From Flavobacteriales bacterium (lineage in GTDB: Bacteria; Bacteroidota; Bacteroidia; Flavobacteriales; JANQLC01), in contig JANQLC010000035.1 of the NCBI GenBank assembly GCA_028280815.1, positions 1-49,864 on the forward strand: a DNA stretch of 49,864 nt, given 5' to 3'. Made by a program: the position numbers and the translations under genes. Shown in pieces: positions 17,555 through 26,356 of this stretch. The notes beneath the pieces are model-generated. The model was not told where the DNA came from. It made no database searches and saw only the letters and a list, made by a program, of their open reading frames with translations. The first letter of the stretch is position 1, and the number at the start of each line of letters is the position of its first letter.

Positions 17555-19657
17555 ATGATAATAAAGTCGGTAGAGCTGAATAATTTTGGGGTTTATAAAG
17601 GCCTTAATCGCATCGACTTATCGGTTGATGACAGTAAAAATATCGTCGTCATCAGTGGAAAAAACGGCTATGGCAAAACCACCTTTTTAACCGCCCTTGT
17701 ATGGTGCTTGTACGGCCGTCAAATGGGCGATGTGGATGAGATGTATAAGGGGGAGATAAACCGCAGTGGCCAGTACGAAAAATACATCAAAAACAGCTTA
17801 AATCGACAAGCCGAGCGCCGAGGAAAGACGACTTTCTCCGTAGCGATTGTGTTTTTAAATGTCGATGTGATTCCCAATGCGAATTGTCGAGAACTCAAAG
17901 TAACGCGAACATACCACACCAAGGGTGATAGCGCAGAAGAATTGGAAATTTTGATCAATGGTGATCAGAGCGAATTGGTCGATGAGATCGGAAAAGAGAT
18001 TTTTATCCGAGACTTTATCATGCCCAAAGAGTTGGCTAAATTTTTCTTCTTCGATGCTGAAAAAATAGCCTCGTTGGCTGCCGTTTATACCGCTCGACAA
18101 AGGGCGGAATTAAATGATGCCTATTGTGCGGTTTTGCGAATAAAGCCATACCGAGATTTAAGAGATGATTTGGAAAGCTACCTCCATAGATTAAAGTCAG
18201 AAGCTGCAGACAAGTCGGAAAGAGAGCGGCTCAAGAGGCTGAGAACAGAGTGGGAAATAGCAAATGCCGGTATTGAAGAATTAAAGAGTCGCATAGCAGT
18301 ACTATCGGATGAGGCATCAGAGATAAAGTTTGAAAGCGACCGATTACAAGAAGAATTAATCAGAAAAGGCTGTTTTATGACAGTGGGTGATTTGCATGAG
18401 CTAAGAGACAGAAAGAAGGCTTTGGAGAAACGCCTGAGGGAATTAAATGCCGAACTCAAATCCCACTACGAAACCATACCTTTTGCCATGGCTGGGGATT
18501 TGCTAACCGAAGTTTTGGTGCAAGTCATTCGAGAAAGAGCGCTGATCAATCGAGGGTTTGACGAAGGTAAAATAGAACAGCTCTCCGATGATATCATCGA
18601 TGAACTCATCAGCCTGCCCCGCCCTGCGGATATCGTCATCCGCCCCAGGGTACAGCAATATTATGTCGATGGTATAAGGCGTTTGCTGACCAAACATCTG
18701 GGCTGGGATGCCAAAAGCCATGCCGAGTGCGCGGAGCGGTGGCATGATTTTTCTGAATCTGAAGAAACTGGATTAAAGGCGCTTATCGATGTGGTAAAGC
18801 GAGATTTCAAAGCGGCTTTCAAGGGGATTAACGCTGAATACAACCGGTGTAAAAATGAGTTGAATGCCATGGATAGGCGGATTAAATCAGCGGAGGAAAA
18901 AACCGAGGATCCGCTTGTAAAAGCCGATAGAGAACGGAAGGATAGGCTGGATGAAGCCTATGCGGAAAAGCAGAGAGCAATAGGTGCATTAGACAGGGAG
19001 ATAAAAGACAAAAACGATGTCATTAGATCGTGTCACAAAGGGATTACAGAAATTACCAAAGGCTTGAAATCGGCAAGAGAAAGAGAAGAGATAAGCGGTC
19101 AAGTGGAACGAACCATCAAATACTTGAAAGGTTTTATCGCTGCCTTTAAAAGTGAAAAATCTCATTCACTGTCCAGGCGGATCAAAGAGAACTTAGACGC
19201 GCTGTTGCACAAAAGCGCTCTTATAAGTGATGTAAAAGTCGAGATGATCGGTCGGGCTATTGAAATTGATTTATTGGATTCAAGGGGTTTGCCTCTCGAC
19301 AAGAGCGCTTTGTCGAGAGGGGAACAGCAAATGTATGGCACTGCGCTGTTGAAGGGACTCATAGATGAATCCCATATTGAATTCCCCGTCTTTATCGATT
19401 CACCCATGCAAAAATTTGATGCCACCCATGCTGGGCGTGTCGTACAATATTTTTACCCCAGGGTTTCCAATCAGGTCATCCTCTTTCCACTCTTGGAAAA
19501 GGAGCTGACCCGAGATGAGTTCGACTCGTTATCAACGCATATCAGCCGCAGCTATTTGATCAGGCATGGCGCAGACGAGAGTTCTTCTTTTGAAGCTGTA
19601 GGGAGAGGAGAAGCTTTATTTGGCGCGTTTGAAAAAGCACCTCAATATGCCGTTTAA
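17555..19657 (+). CDS. dndD: DNA phosphorothioation ATPase DndD
   Basis: SMC/Rad50-like ATPase of the phosphorothioation complex. 700 residues. The N-terminal ABC half-domain has Walker A SGKNGYGKTT near residue 34 and the conserved FFFDAEKI segment about 167. A long charged coiled-coil follows (about residues 205-300 and 420-530). The C-terminal half has the signature LSRGEQQMYGTALL and Walker B FPVFIDSPMQKFD at about 585-620. Reading frame intact. Its end overlaps dndE by 11 bases. Confidence 0.93.
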   Translation: MIIKSVELNNFGVYKGLNRIDLSVDDSKNIVVISGKNGYGKTTFLTALVWCLYGRQMGDVDEMYKGEINRSGQYEKYIKNSLNRQAERRGKTTFSVAIVFLNVDVIPNANCRELKVTRTYHTKGDSAEELEILINGDQSELVDEIGKEIFIRDFIMPKELAKFFFFDAEKIASLAAVYTARQRAELNDAYCAVLRIKPYRDLRDDLESYLHRLKSEAADKSERERLKRLRTEWEIANAGIEELKSRIAVLSDEASEIKFESDRLQEELIRKGCFMTVGDLHELRDRKKALEKRLRELNAELKSHYETIPFAMAGDLLTEVLVQVIRERALINRGFDEGKIEQLSDDIIDELISLPRPADIVIRPRVQQYYVDGIRRLLTKHLGWDAKSHAECAERWHDFSESEETGLKALIDVVKRDFKAAFKGINAEYNRCKNELNAMDRRIKSAEEKTEDPLVKADRERKDRLDEAYAEKQRAIGALDREIKDKNDVIRSCHKGITEITKGLKSAREREEISGQVERTIKYLKGFIAAFKSEKSHSLSRRIKENLDALLHKSALISDVKVEMIGRAIEIDLLDSRGLPLDKSALSRGEQQMYGTALLKGLIDESHIEFPVFIDSPMQKFDATHAGRVVQYFYPRVSNQVILFPLLEKELTRDEFDSLSTHISRSYLIRHGADESSSFEAVGRGEALFGAFEKAPQYAV

Positions 19658-20141
19658 CATCAGTACTTCACCCGAAAACCAAGCCTTGGTCAAACGACTG
19701 ACGCAAAGGATGGACTTGGGTACAGAGAATCACATCGCTCTAATGGCTTTGACCTATTCCTTATGCCAAGGGCATAGGTTGGATTTATCCCAGGATTTAA
19801 AACCCGCTGGTGGCAAGGCGTACAAAGCCCATATCCTATTCGGGGACTATAAGGCCTATTATATCGCGCTCATCTGTCAGAGATACCAAATACACAAAAG
19901 CGATGCAAATGTGAAGAAGTATCTAAAGCTGCACATCGATGACGGACTGCTGCGCATCCATCGCTTCTTTGAAGAAAACAAAGGCGCATCTGGAGCTGAT
20001 TTTCTGTTGGAAAGCATAGGATCAGGGATTTATTCCACGCATGAAATCCAACCCCTGCTCGAGGTCGATCCAAATAAAATGCCGCCTTCAAAGGGAAAGC
20101 CTTGTGTTGAACCGCTAAAACACAGGGGGGGGGAAGTGTAA
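19647..20141 (+). CDS. dndE: DNA phosphorothioation protein DndE
   Basis: DndE (DUF1832 type) binds nicked DNA in the modification complex. From the ATG at 19647 it has 164 residues; the family core is about 110-130. Seen: ISTSPENQALVKRL, GTENHIALMALTYSL, HILFGDYKAYYIALI, and a final DDGL..IHRFFEENKG segment. A C-terminal extension past about residue 130 contains a run of nine G bases at 20125-20133. In the present length the protein stops eight bases after the run. With eight G the frame would stay open for about 44 further codons, to a stop overlapping the next gene. Confidence 0.88.
   Translation: MPFNISTSPENQALVKRLTQRMDLGTENHIALMALTYSLCQGHRLDLSQDLKPAGGKAYKAHILFGDYKAYYIALICQRYQIHKSDANVKKYLKLHIDDGLLRIHRFFEENKGASGADFLLESIGSGIYSTHEIQPLLEVDPNKMPPSKGKPCVEPLKHRGGEV
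20125..20133 (+). repeat. G9 homopolymer in dndE
   Basis: Nine consecutive G bases near the 3' end of dndE, a length prone to slippage. Eight G would give a C-terminal extension ending with a TGA at about 20266-20270, overlapping the ATG of the next gene in an ATGA arrangement. Confidence 0.6.
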
Positions 20142-20267
20142 GGAGTCGAAAATCCACTTCAGCCCGGAAACCATGGGTCCGAGACAAGCCCTATCCCATA
20201 TCGAAGCGTTTGAGTTTGGAGCCATTTTGAGGGGATACAAACCGATAGACCGCCCGACCATAAGCCT

Positions 20268-21428
20268 ATGAACTGCATTTTATTCGACGGCCCGCAACGC
20301 GAACATCTGTTGCCCTTCACCGCAACCCGCCCGGTGGCGGACCTACGACTCGGGATACTGACTTTACGCGAAAAGTGGGAAAGGCATTTGAACGCGACCA
20401 CTTCTACCCTGACGGAACCCTATCTAACCCAGAAGTATCCCCTGGTTGAATCCTCGGAAAACACCTATATCAATGCGAGTTTTCTGCCTGTGCGAGCCTT
20501 GGTAGCTCGGATTAAAAACCTGGCTTCTCACGAGCTGTTGGTTTACGATGGCCAGCCGGTGGCTTTTCGGGGGCGCCAGTCTGATTGGAAGCGACTCAAT
20601 TCCCTCCAAAATATCAGTTGTGGTGACTTGGGTTTAACCCAGGTGCAGCGGAATTGGCATCTCTTTATCCACAATGAACAAGCCATTCGGGATGACTTTG
20701 CGCTGTTGACCCTGGGTCGAAAATCGCGAGAAATCGATCCGAGCAATCGGCTGTTAGGCCCCGAAGACCAAATTTTCATAGAAGAAGGCGCAGACGTGCG
20801 AGCGGCTTTTCTAAACCCTAGCCAGGGCCCGATTTACATAGGCAAAGCGGCGGAGGTTATGGAGGGGGCTCTCATACGCGGCCCCTTTGCTATGGGGGCG
20901 CATTCGCACATTCGGATGGGGGCTGTGATTTATGGCGGTACGAGTATTGGACCGCACGTCAGCCTAGGGGGCGAGGTGAAAAACACCCTCATCTTTGGCT
21001 ATTCCAATAAGGCGCACGAAGGCTATCTCGGCGATTCGGTATTGGGCGAATGGTGCAATTTGGGCGCAGGCACGAGCAGCTCGAATCTGAAAAACGACTA
21101 CGGACGGGTTGCGGTTTGGAATTATGCGCTTAAAAAGTATGAGCAAACCGGCTTGCAATTCTGTGGATTGTTCATGGGTGATCACTCCAAATGCAGCATC
21201 CATTCCACGTTTAATACCGGTACCCTGGTGGGGGTGAGCAGCAACCTGTTCGGCCCTGGATTTCACGATAGATTTACGCCCAGTTTTCGCTGGGGCGGCA
21301 ATCCCAAAGTCTTGTATAGACTGGACAAGGCGATGGCGGTCGCCCACAACGCCATGCAGAGGCGGAATCGACGATTTACCGAAGTCGATCGGCAGATATT
21401 CGAACATATTTTCAATGCCGAGCGGTAA
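20268..21428 (+). CDS. GlmU-like sugar nucleotidyltransferase family protein
   Basis: 386 residues. The N-terminal domain begins NCILFDGPQREHLLPFTATRPVADLRLGI in part, the variant nucleotidyltransferase start of the Bacteroidota GlmU-like family (the standard G-x-G-T-R-M loop is not present). The C-terminal half (from about residue 185) is a left-handed beta-helix of hexapeptide repeats: IYIGKAAEVMEGALIRG, SLGGEVKNTLIFG, LGAGTSSSNLKNDYG. It may act in cell-wall or surface-sugar metabolism, but its substrate is not known. It is downstream of dndE here; its usual neighbour by my recollection is rpmE2. Confidence 0.87.
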   Translation: MNCILFDGPQREHLLPFTATRPVADLRLGILTLREKWERHLNATTSTLTEPYLTQKYPLVESSENTYINASFLPVRALVARIKNLASHELLVYDGQPVAFRGRQSDWKRLNSLQNISCGDLGLTQVQRNWHLFIHNEQAIRDDFALLTLGRKSREIDPSNRLLGPEDQIFIEEGADVRAAFLNPSQGPIYIGKAAEVMEGALIRGPFAMGAHSHIRMGAVIYGGTSIGPHVSLGGEVKNTLIFGYSNKAHEGYLGDSVLGEWCNLGAGTSSSNLKNDYGRVAVWNYALKKYEQTGLQFCGLFMGDHSKCSIHSTFNTGTLVGVSSNLFGPGFHDRFTPSFRWGGNPKVLYRLDKAMAVAHNAMQRRNRRFTEVDRQIFEHIFNAER

Positions 21429-21896
21429 AGGGGTTGGACGAGCAGTGCGCTTCTAATTTTTCTGAATCGCGGCGTACGTTTACCGCAGCTCGGGGGCTTG
21501 TGGGGCAATCGTATCCATTTTCTAAAAGCGGGGGCTTTGCACGATTTTGCGCAGCCGTAGACTTCGATGCGTTCAGCTGACTCTTATCGGATAGAAGAGC
21601 AGGGCTTATCCTTTTGGCTCTGTTCCGGGTTCACGGGTTGAAAAGCCCAGCCTTATTTTTTCGCCTTTGCTCATGTGTAGCGGTTTAATAGGGTGCGGTG
21701 TTCATCGCGTCTTTTTTATTCTCGATCATCAATCTTAAAAATGAAGTCCTGTCTTTTGTTGAGGTCTTGTTTTTTGTATTCGCCTCTGCGGGGCGTTTGA
21801 AAAGTCCGCCTTTTTTATCCCGGTTTTAATGATTTGAAAGAGGCGGTTTTTGCCTGTATGCCCACATGGCTATACGGGCATTCATAGCGTAACAAC
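21429..21896 (-). repeat. intergenic region with degenerate repeats
   Basis: No gene. From about 21600 to 21860 the minus strand shows the same TTTTCAA-centred, A-rich repeat type as 7915-8900 (for instance GGGCTTTTCAACCC at 21650-21637 and ACTTTTCAAACGCC at 21807-21794), in three or four poor copies. 21429-21600 shows nothing recognised. Confidence 0.5.
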
Positions 21897-22490
21897 TCAT
21901 AATACTAACTCTAACGCTTCATCGCTCACCGCATCGATTGTAAATGGTACTACCCCGGGCTTGCCCTGAAGCGATTGCACATCGATGCTTTTGATGACTA
22001 TGTTATAAATCTGTTTGTCTGCAAAAAGCGCCCCGCTCACATCTATCCCGTCTGCGACCTCTTCCCAATCGAGCAACGCCTCGAGCTGATCGTAAGCGCT
22101 GCGTTCGGGCTCATCGAGGCATAAACCTTTAATCTTTATATGCCAGTCGTCGAAACCGAACATTTCTTTTATTGTACCGGTATCGCCTAGCACATGGGTT
22201 TGGGTTAGGTTCTTGGCGCGACTAAATTGAGCTAAGCAGGGTGGCCGGTAAAAATCGCTTTTTTCCACTTGGGCGATCTCGCCGCTCGGCCGATAAACCT
22301 TGTAAGTGGCGCGTTTGAATTTGACGGGGAACATAACAGGCGTGCCCAGCCAGCTCATCTTTTTTGCCTTCTCATCGGTCTTTGAAGTCAAACCGGTAAA
22401 GGCTGTACCCTTGCCCCGCAAGGCTGAACGGGTGGCATACACGGGCGTCTCACCGAAAGCGCTCTCGAATAATTTCGACAAATCGTACAT
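21897..22490 (-). CDS. phage DUF6046-type tail protein
   Basis: 197-residue protein found next to the tape measure in Bacteroidota transposable phages. Seen: a central THVLGDTGTIKEMFGFDDW segment followed by IKIKGLCLDEPE, and the C-terminal pattern ...NIVIKSID..SLQGKPGVVPFTIDAVSDEALEL in pieces, as in DUF6046. Likely a tail hub or baseplate-linked protein. It is the last recognisable phage gene on this side; further baseplate and fibre genes are missing. Confidence 0.7.
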   Translation of the reverse strand: MYDLSKLFESAFGETPVYATRSALRGKGTAFTGLTSKTDEKAKKMSWLGTPVMFPVKFKRATYKVYRPSGEIAQVEKSDFYRPPCLAQFSRAKNLTQTHVLGDTGTIKEMFGFDDWHIKIKGLCLDEPERSAYDQLEALLDWEEVADGIDVSGALFADKQIYNIVIKSIDVQSLQGKPGVVPFTIDAVSDEALELVL

Positions 22491-22500
22491 AGCTCTATAT

Positions 22501-23652
22501 CTAAATAGCTATCAATGCATCACGAAGCCTGTCGTTAATGAGTCCCGCGACTTGATCGGCTATATCCCTCACATCGAGTTTTGAGTTCACGTTGAAACGA
22601 TTGGTGATTTGCAAGTTTTGGTTAATCGTTCTATTGCCACCTTTCGATGCCCCGCCACTCGACAGGGATAATTTCCCTAGTCCTACAGCGGTCGAATCAT
22701 CCGTTGTTAAGGCCTTGCCGGCTTTGTCAGTGAGCTTTTCAGATGCTTTGCTGCCGGTAGTCGTCAGATGATCTGTCGTTAACGGTCTGTCCGATTCATA
22801 AAGCAGATTCTCAACTTTGGTGCGCTTTGCAAAGGCAACCTCCTTTTTGCCCTTTTCCATGCCTTCATCGTAAGCCTCTTTGGCTTTGCCGAAAAATCCC
22901 GAAAGCCAACCCCATACTTTTTTAACAGCGCCTACAATCGCATCGATAACGCCCATAACCTTCTGGTACATCCCCTCGAATACGCCGGAGAAAAAGTCGT
23001 AAATCCCGCCGAAGACCGATCTAAACAAGCCGCCCACAAGCCCTAAGGCTTTTTTCAAGAAACCCCAAATCGCACTAAACACGCCGCTTATCACCTTCCA
23101 TATCCCTTTAAATACGGCACTTACAATATTCCATGCGCTGGCAAGCACCGTTTTAAAGACCTGCCATACGCCTCCCAAAGCGGATTTAACCACGCGCCAA
23201 ATTCCCATCACACCTGTTGTGATGTAACTACCTATTTTTCCGAATACCAGCTTTACGACATTCCATATCCCATAAAGCGCCCCTCTAAACCAGCCGCATT
23301 TGTCCCATAAGTATTTAAAGAGGGGGATCAAAACGCCGATAAGCACCAAAATCCAACCGATAACCGGAATTGACTTGATTGCCTGACCTATTCCGATAAG
23401 ACCCATCCGCATAGCCGCTAATGGCGCCATACTGGCAGCCGATGCCTCGCCTACCGCTACGGTAGATACCGCCATCTCACCAGAGGCTACTGCCCCGGCC
23501 GTATTGGCCACAGAGAGGGATCTGGTGGCTATGCATCCGCGAATTAGATTCCCGATCCATTTAGTTCTAAAAAGCGACGACCCCCCCTGTGTGATAACCT
23601 TCCAGTTAGCAAAAGTCTGCATGCCGACAGTAGTCATTTGTACAAAGGGCAA
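22501..23652 (-). pseudogene. phage tape measure protein, N-terminally truncated
   Basis: 383 residues. It has a hydrophobic segment (about 80-115, SIPVIGWILVLIGVLIP), then a long run of quasi-periodic W-x-V-V/F-G amphipathic repeats, then a charged tail with many serine and threonine residues and RTINQNLQITNRF. These are features of the C-terminal part of tape measure proteins in this phage group. Complete ones are usually far longer, so the N-terminal coiled-coil half has been lost. It lies between the tail chaperone and DUF6046 genes, the expected place. Confidence 0.75.
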
Positions 23653-23668
23653 GGCGTTTTTAGCTACA

Positions 23669-23872
23669 CTAAAAAAAGTGATCCCTTAAACTCAACTTAA
23701 ACGCAGCCTCGAATTGCTTCAGTTCCACCGCTTTGGCGTATGCGTACTCGTTAAATCTCCTCGCCCATTCATCGTCTGTTAAGCTGTCTGGATCGATTCG
23801 ATAATGATAGCGAATGAGGGCGTTAATCTTGGCGAGCCATTGCGGATCGTTCTCCTGGTCTCCCGCTTCCAA
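23669..23872 (-). CDS. small phage protein, probable second tail assembly chaperone
   Basis: 67 residues starting MEAGDQENDPQWLAK, no recognised domain. Position between the first tail-chaperone gene and the tape measure suggests the second tail assembly chaperone reading frame of a phage lambda G/GT-like pair. It starts 12 bases after the previous stop, so no frameshift signal is needed. Confidence 0.55.
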   Translation of the reverse strand: MEAGDQENDPQWLAKINALIRYHYRIDPDSLTDDEWARRFNEYAYAKAVELKQFEAAFKLSLRDHFF

Positions 23873-23883
23873 GCGGAAGCGGC

Positions 23884-24219
23884 TTACAGCTTTTTTACTT
23901 TGATCTGCTTTTGCTGAATGAGCTGGCCTATATGCTCGAGCACTGCCAGATACACCTGCCCGTCGTATTCGATGGCTTCCATATCGCCGCCCAGCACGCA
24001 GTTAGCTATAAAAGCCTGATTGGCCGCGGCAATGTTTTGATCTCCTGCTTGCGCCACCAGTTCCATTACCTTCCTCCTGGGTTTGAGAATCACGAATCGA
24101 TGCTTACCCTCAGGAGTTTGAATCTCTATATCGTGAATCCGACTCGCCCTATATCGGGCTTCCCACTCTTTTCGTTTTTCGGGCGTTATAGCTGCGTAGC
24201 TCTGCTGTGTTTTAGCCAT
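23884..24219 (-). CDS. probable phage tail assembly chaperone
   Basis: 111 residues from MAKTQQSYAAITPEKRK. The N-terminal helix is charged, then comes a core with FVILKPRRKVMELVAQAG, followed by GGDMEAIEYDGQVY and a lysine-rich end. The pattern is of small tail-assembly chaperones in Bacteroidota Mu-like phages. The start overlaps the tail tube gene by 34 bases; other in-frame ATGs exist at 24225 and 24240. Role inferred largely from position. Confidence 0.6.
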   Translation of the reverse strand: MAKTQQSYAAITPEKRKEWEARYRASRIHDIEIQTPEGKHRFVILKPRRKVMELVAQAGDQNIAAANQAFIANCVLGGDMEAIEYDGQVYLAVLEHIGQLIQQKQIKVKKL

Positions 24220-24662
24220 TTCCATTGGGTTACGTTCCACTCTATATGGGAGACGAGCAGATCGAATTTGTGTTCGATCGATCCCTCGCCATTCTTCGTT
24301 TCAATACCGCTACCGGTAAATTCGCAGTTACGAATCCGGTCTTTGAGGATTTTCATGTCCTTGTCCGCATACTCGACTGTGATGTCGAAAGGGTCGATAT
24401 CATGCAAATAGCCGCCTTTGGGCAGGGCTTGAAGCAGTGCGTCTATCTCTTCCTTTTTAAGCGTTACAGAGGCTTTTGCCTCGTAATTCCCCTCGCTGCG
24501 GCCAATCGGATAAGGCCCAGCGCCGTAAACGTTCTCCTTTTTGACTTCGTCACTGTAAGAAATCTCGGTGAAGCCACCGAGGTCGCGACCCAATAGATTA
24601 ACTGTCACGTTATTCCATCCGGTCATCTTGCCGTGCTTGTCAATGATTGTTGTGTTTGCCAT
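24186..24662 (-). CDS. phage tail tube protein
   Basis: 158 residues. The sequence has the pattern of a tail tube protein: GWNNVTVNLLGRDLGG, then EISYSDEVKKENVYGAG..PIGRSEGNYEAKASVTL in parts, beta-rich with a GSIEHKFDLLVSHIEWN end near the C-terminus. Lies downstream of the sheath-like gene, so this would be a contractile-tail phage. Intact. Confidence 0.7.
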   Translation of the reverse strand: MANTTIIDKHGKMTGWNNVTVNLLGRDLGGFTEISYSDEVKKENVYGAGPYPIGRSEGNYEAKASVTLKKEEIDALLQALPKGGYLHDIDPFDITVEYADKDMKILKDRIRNCEFTGSGIETKNGEGSIEHKFDLLVSHIEWNVTQWKWLKHSRATQL

Positions 24663-24666
24663 TGTT

Positions 24667-24861
24667 TTAAGCAGTTAGTTCCTCGTTGATTTTTTGCCTA
24701 TATCCAAGATCGACTTCAAAAGCGTGCACAACGCCGTCTTTCACGCCCTGGATTTTGACCTTTAGCGGCTTGTCCGAATCTGTGTACTGCATCGGATCGA
24801 TGTAAACGTCGAATCCGCTCAGCTCTTCGGCTATGACCATTCTCTCCAAAGCGCTGTTCAC
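24667..24861 (-). CDS. small phage protein of unknown function
   Basis: 64 residues beginning MNSALERMVIAEELSG. No domain recognised. It sits between the sheath-like gene, whose stop it overlaps by four bases, and the tail tube gene. Translational coupling with both neighbours supports that it is a real gene. Confidence 0.55.
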   Translation of the reverse strand: MNSALERMVIAEELSGFDVYIDPMQYTDSDKPLKVKIQGVKDGVVHAFEVDLGYRQKINEELTA

Positions 24862-25893
24862 AAGCGCTTGCCAGCGACTGACCGTGGTGCTTTTAATAAA
24901 GCCCGTTTGCGCATCTTTTTTACAATACCCTTCACTTCAGGTATGAGAACCCTTCGAGTAAGGCGCGCCATTTTATTCCATGTGCGGTTGTTTTCGATAA
25001 AGGCATAATCGCTCGCTTTTTGCACGCAAGTAGGCGAGTCGTTGAAAAACAACCCGCCATAGCCCTCATAGGAAGCCACATAGACATAAGCCCTATCACT
25101 CATCGTTTTTAAATCCACTTTCGATAAATGCCCTACTGGTGTACCATCCGACAAACTAGCGTCTATCCATAGCTCGTTTTGCAAATCCGTGAGCGGATAA
25201 TCCGGGGCGCCTTTCTTACCCTCGGGCTTGCTTAAAATATTGACCGAACCCAAATTCTCATTGACCTTTCTTACCGATAGCATCCCGAGTGCAGAGCCTA
25301 CGGCTGCATAATTGAGATTTGCGGGGTGCTGTGTAACAATGTGAGGGTCTTGGGCAATCACAACAGAAACCTGAGGCGCTTTTTTGGTGCGCAAATCTGT
25401 CATAGTCGTCGGGGAGAAAGCCTTTACCTTTTTATCTTGCAGCTGTCCTTTTCCTTCGAGCAGCACAAAGTCGATGTAACGACTTTCACTCTGCAACAAA
25501 TTGACGAGATCTCCTTGAACTTTTTCCACCGCCGAGGCTACTTGCGTCAGGGTCTCTTTAAACCCACAGAACCCGAGCCCTTTTATATCCTTGTGCGTGC
25601 GTACCAGCGGCAACAGCTTATCGACAGACGCCGTAAGGGATGTGTCTAAGGGCATGGGGATCAGATTAACTGTTTTTTCATCTATGGTGATTTGATTTTG
25701 ATGTGTCTAAGGGCATGGGGATCAGATAGCAAGTAGCATCCGGTGAGAGGCGAAAGACCTCGCTAATGTGATGGTGCACAAGGCTATTCTTTGCCGTGTC
25801 GAAAGCCGCCGTTACCCCAAGCCGATCGGCATCGAGTACTTGCAGCAATTTGTATGCGCTGTCGTAGGCCATTTTCAAGCCCGCTATGGGCAT
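24858..25893 (-). pseudogene. DUF2586-type tail sheath protein, interrupted
   Basis: Two pieces form one sheath-like protein. The upstream piece (25893 to about 25727) contains LQVLDADRLGVTAAFD and HHHISEVFRLSPDATCYLIPMPLDTS. The downstream piece (25655-24858) begins with the same MPLDTS and continues through SVVIAQDP, AVGSALGMLS, SDRAYVYVASYEGYGGLFFNDSPTC and a C-terminal domain ending near MRKRALLKA. They are separated by 33 foreign bases between two identical 28-base direct repeats, which brings a stop into the first piece. The N-terminus is also short of the family's usual 30-40 residues, next to the lysozyme stop. Confidence 0.7.
25639..25727. repeat. 28-base direct repeats around 33 bases inside the sheath gene
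   Basis: Identical 28-base copies at 25639-25666 and 25700-25727 (each contains GTGTCTAAGGGCATGGGG) flank a 33-base insert that does not encode sheath sequence. One copy belongs to the original gene. Confidence 0.9.
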
Positions 25894-25900
25894 AGCTGCT

Positions 25901-26356
25901 TCAAGCGCATGGCGTAAAGTACAACTCGGCTTCTCTTGCTCTTCTGTTTTGCAAACCTTGGAGTAATTTCCCATCGGCGAAAACCCATCTCTTAAACGCA
26001 TAGGATATGGATGGGTCAAGGGGATTTTGATTCACCATCCGCATCAAACTAGATCGCTTCAGGTTGCCCAGCCCTACATTAAATGAGAATGAAACGAGCG
26101 AATCGAATTGATTTTGGTTTAGCTCCTGTGTCGCATAGCGACTCACAGCCCGCTCATAGCTTCTCAGCTGCGTTTTAAGCAGCGTTTCAGCGGCATTCTT
26201 ATCGATGGGCGAGTCGGTCAATTTAACCGCCGTACCGTCAGTATAACGCGTGGCGCCATAGCCGATTGTCGGAATACCCGCCGGACAAGGGTAAGGCTTA
26301 GCGCTAAAGCCCTCGAATGCTTCAATTAGCTTTATCCCGTTTGGCGATACTCTCAT
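25901..26356 (-). CDS. phage lysozyme, GH24 family
   Basis: 151 residues of a T4-type endolysin that cleaves peptidoglycan. Seen: LIEAFEGFSAKPYPCPAGIPTIGYGAT with the catalytic Glu in the first helix and the following Asp/Thr region, then QFDSLVSFSFNVG and FKRWVFADGKLLQGLQNRRAREAELY, the classical C-terminal block. Complete. It overlaps the end of the chimeric gene upstream by four bases. Confidence 0.93.
   Translation of the reverse strand: MRVSPNGIKLIEAFEGFSAKPYPCPAGIPTIGYGATRYTDGTAVKLTDSPIDKNAAETLLKTQLRSYERAVSRYATQELNQNQFDSLVSFSFNVGLGNLKRSSLMRMVNQNPLDPSISYAFKRWVFADGKLLQGLQNRRAREAELYFTPCA

Noticed and set aside
19870-20187. Minus-strand frame opposite dndE
   Set aside because: Shadow of the dndE coding frame.
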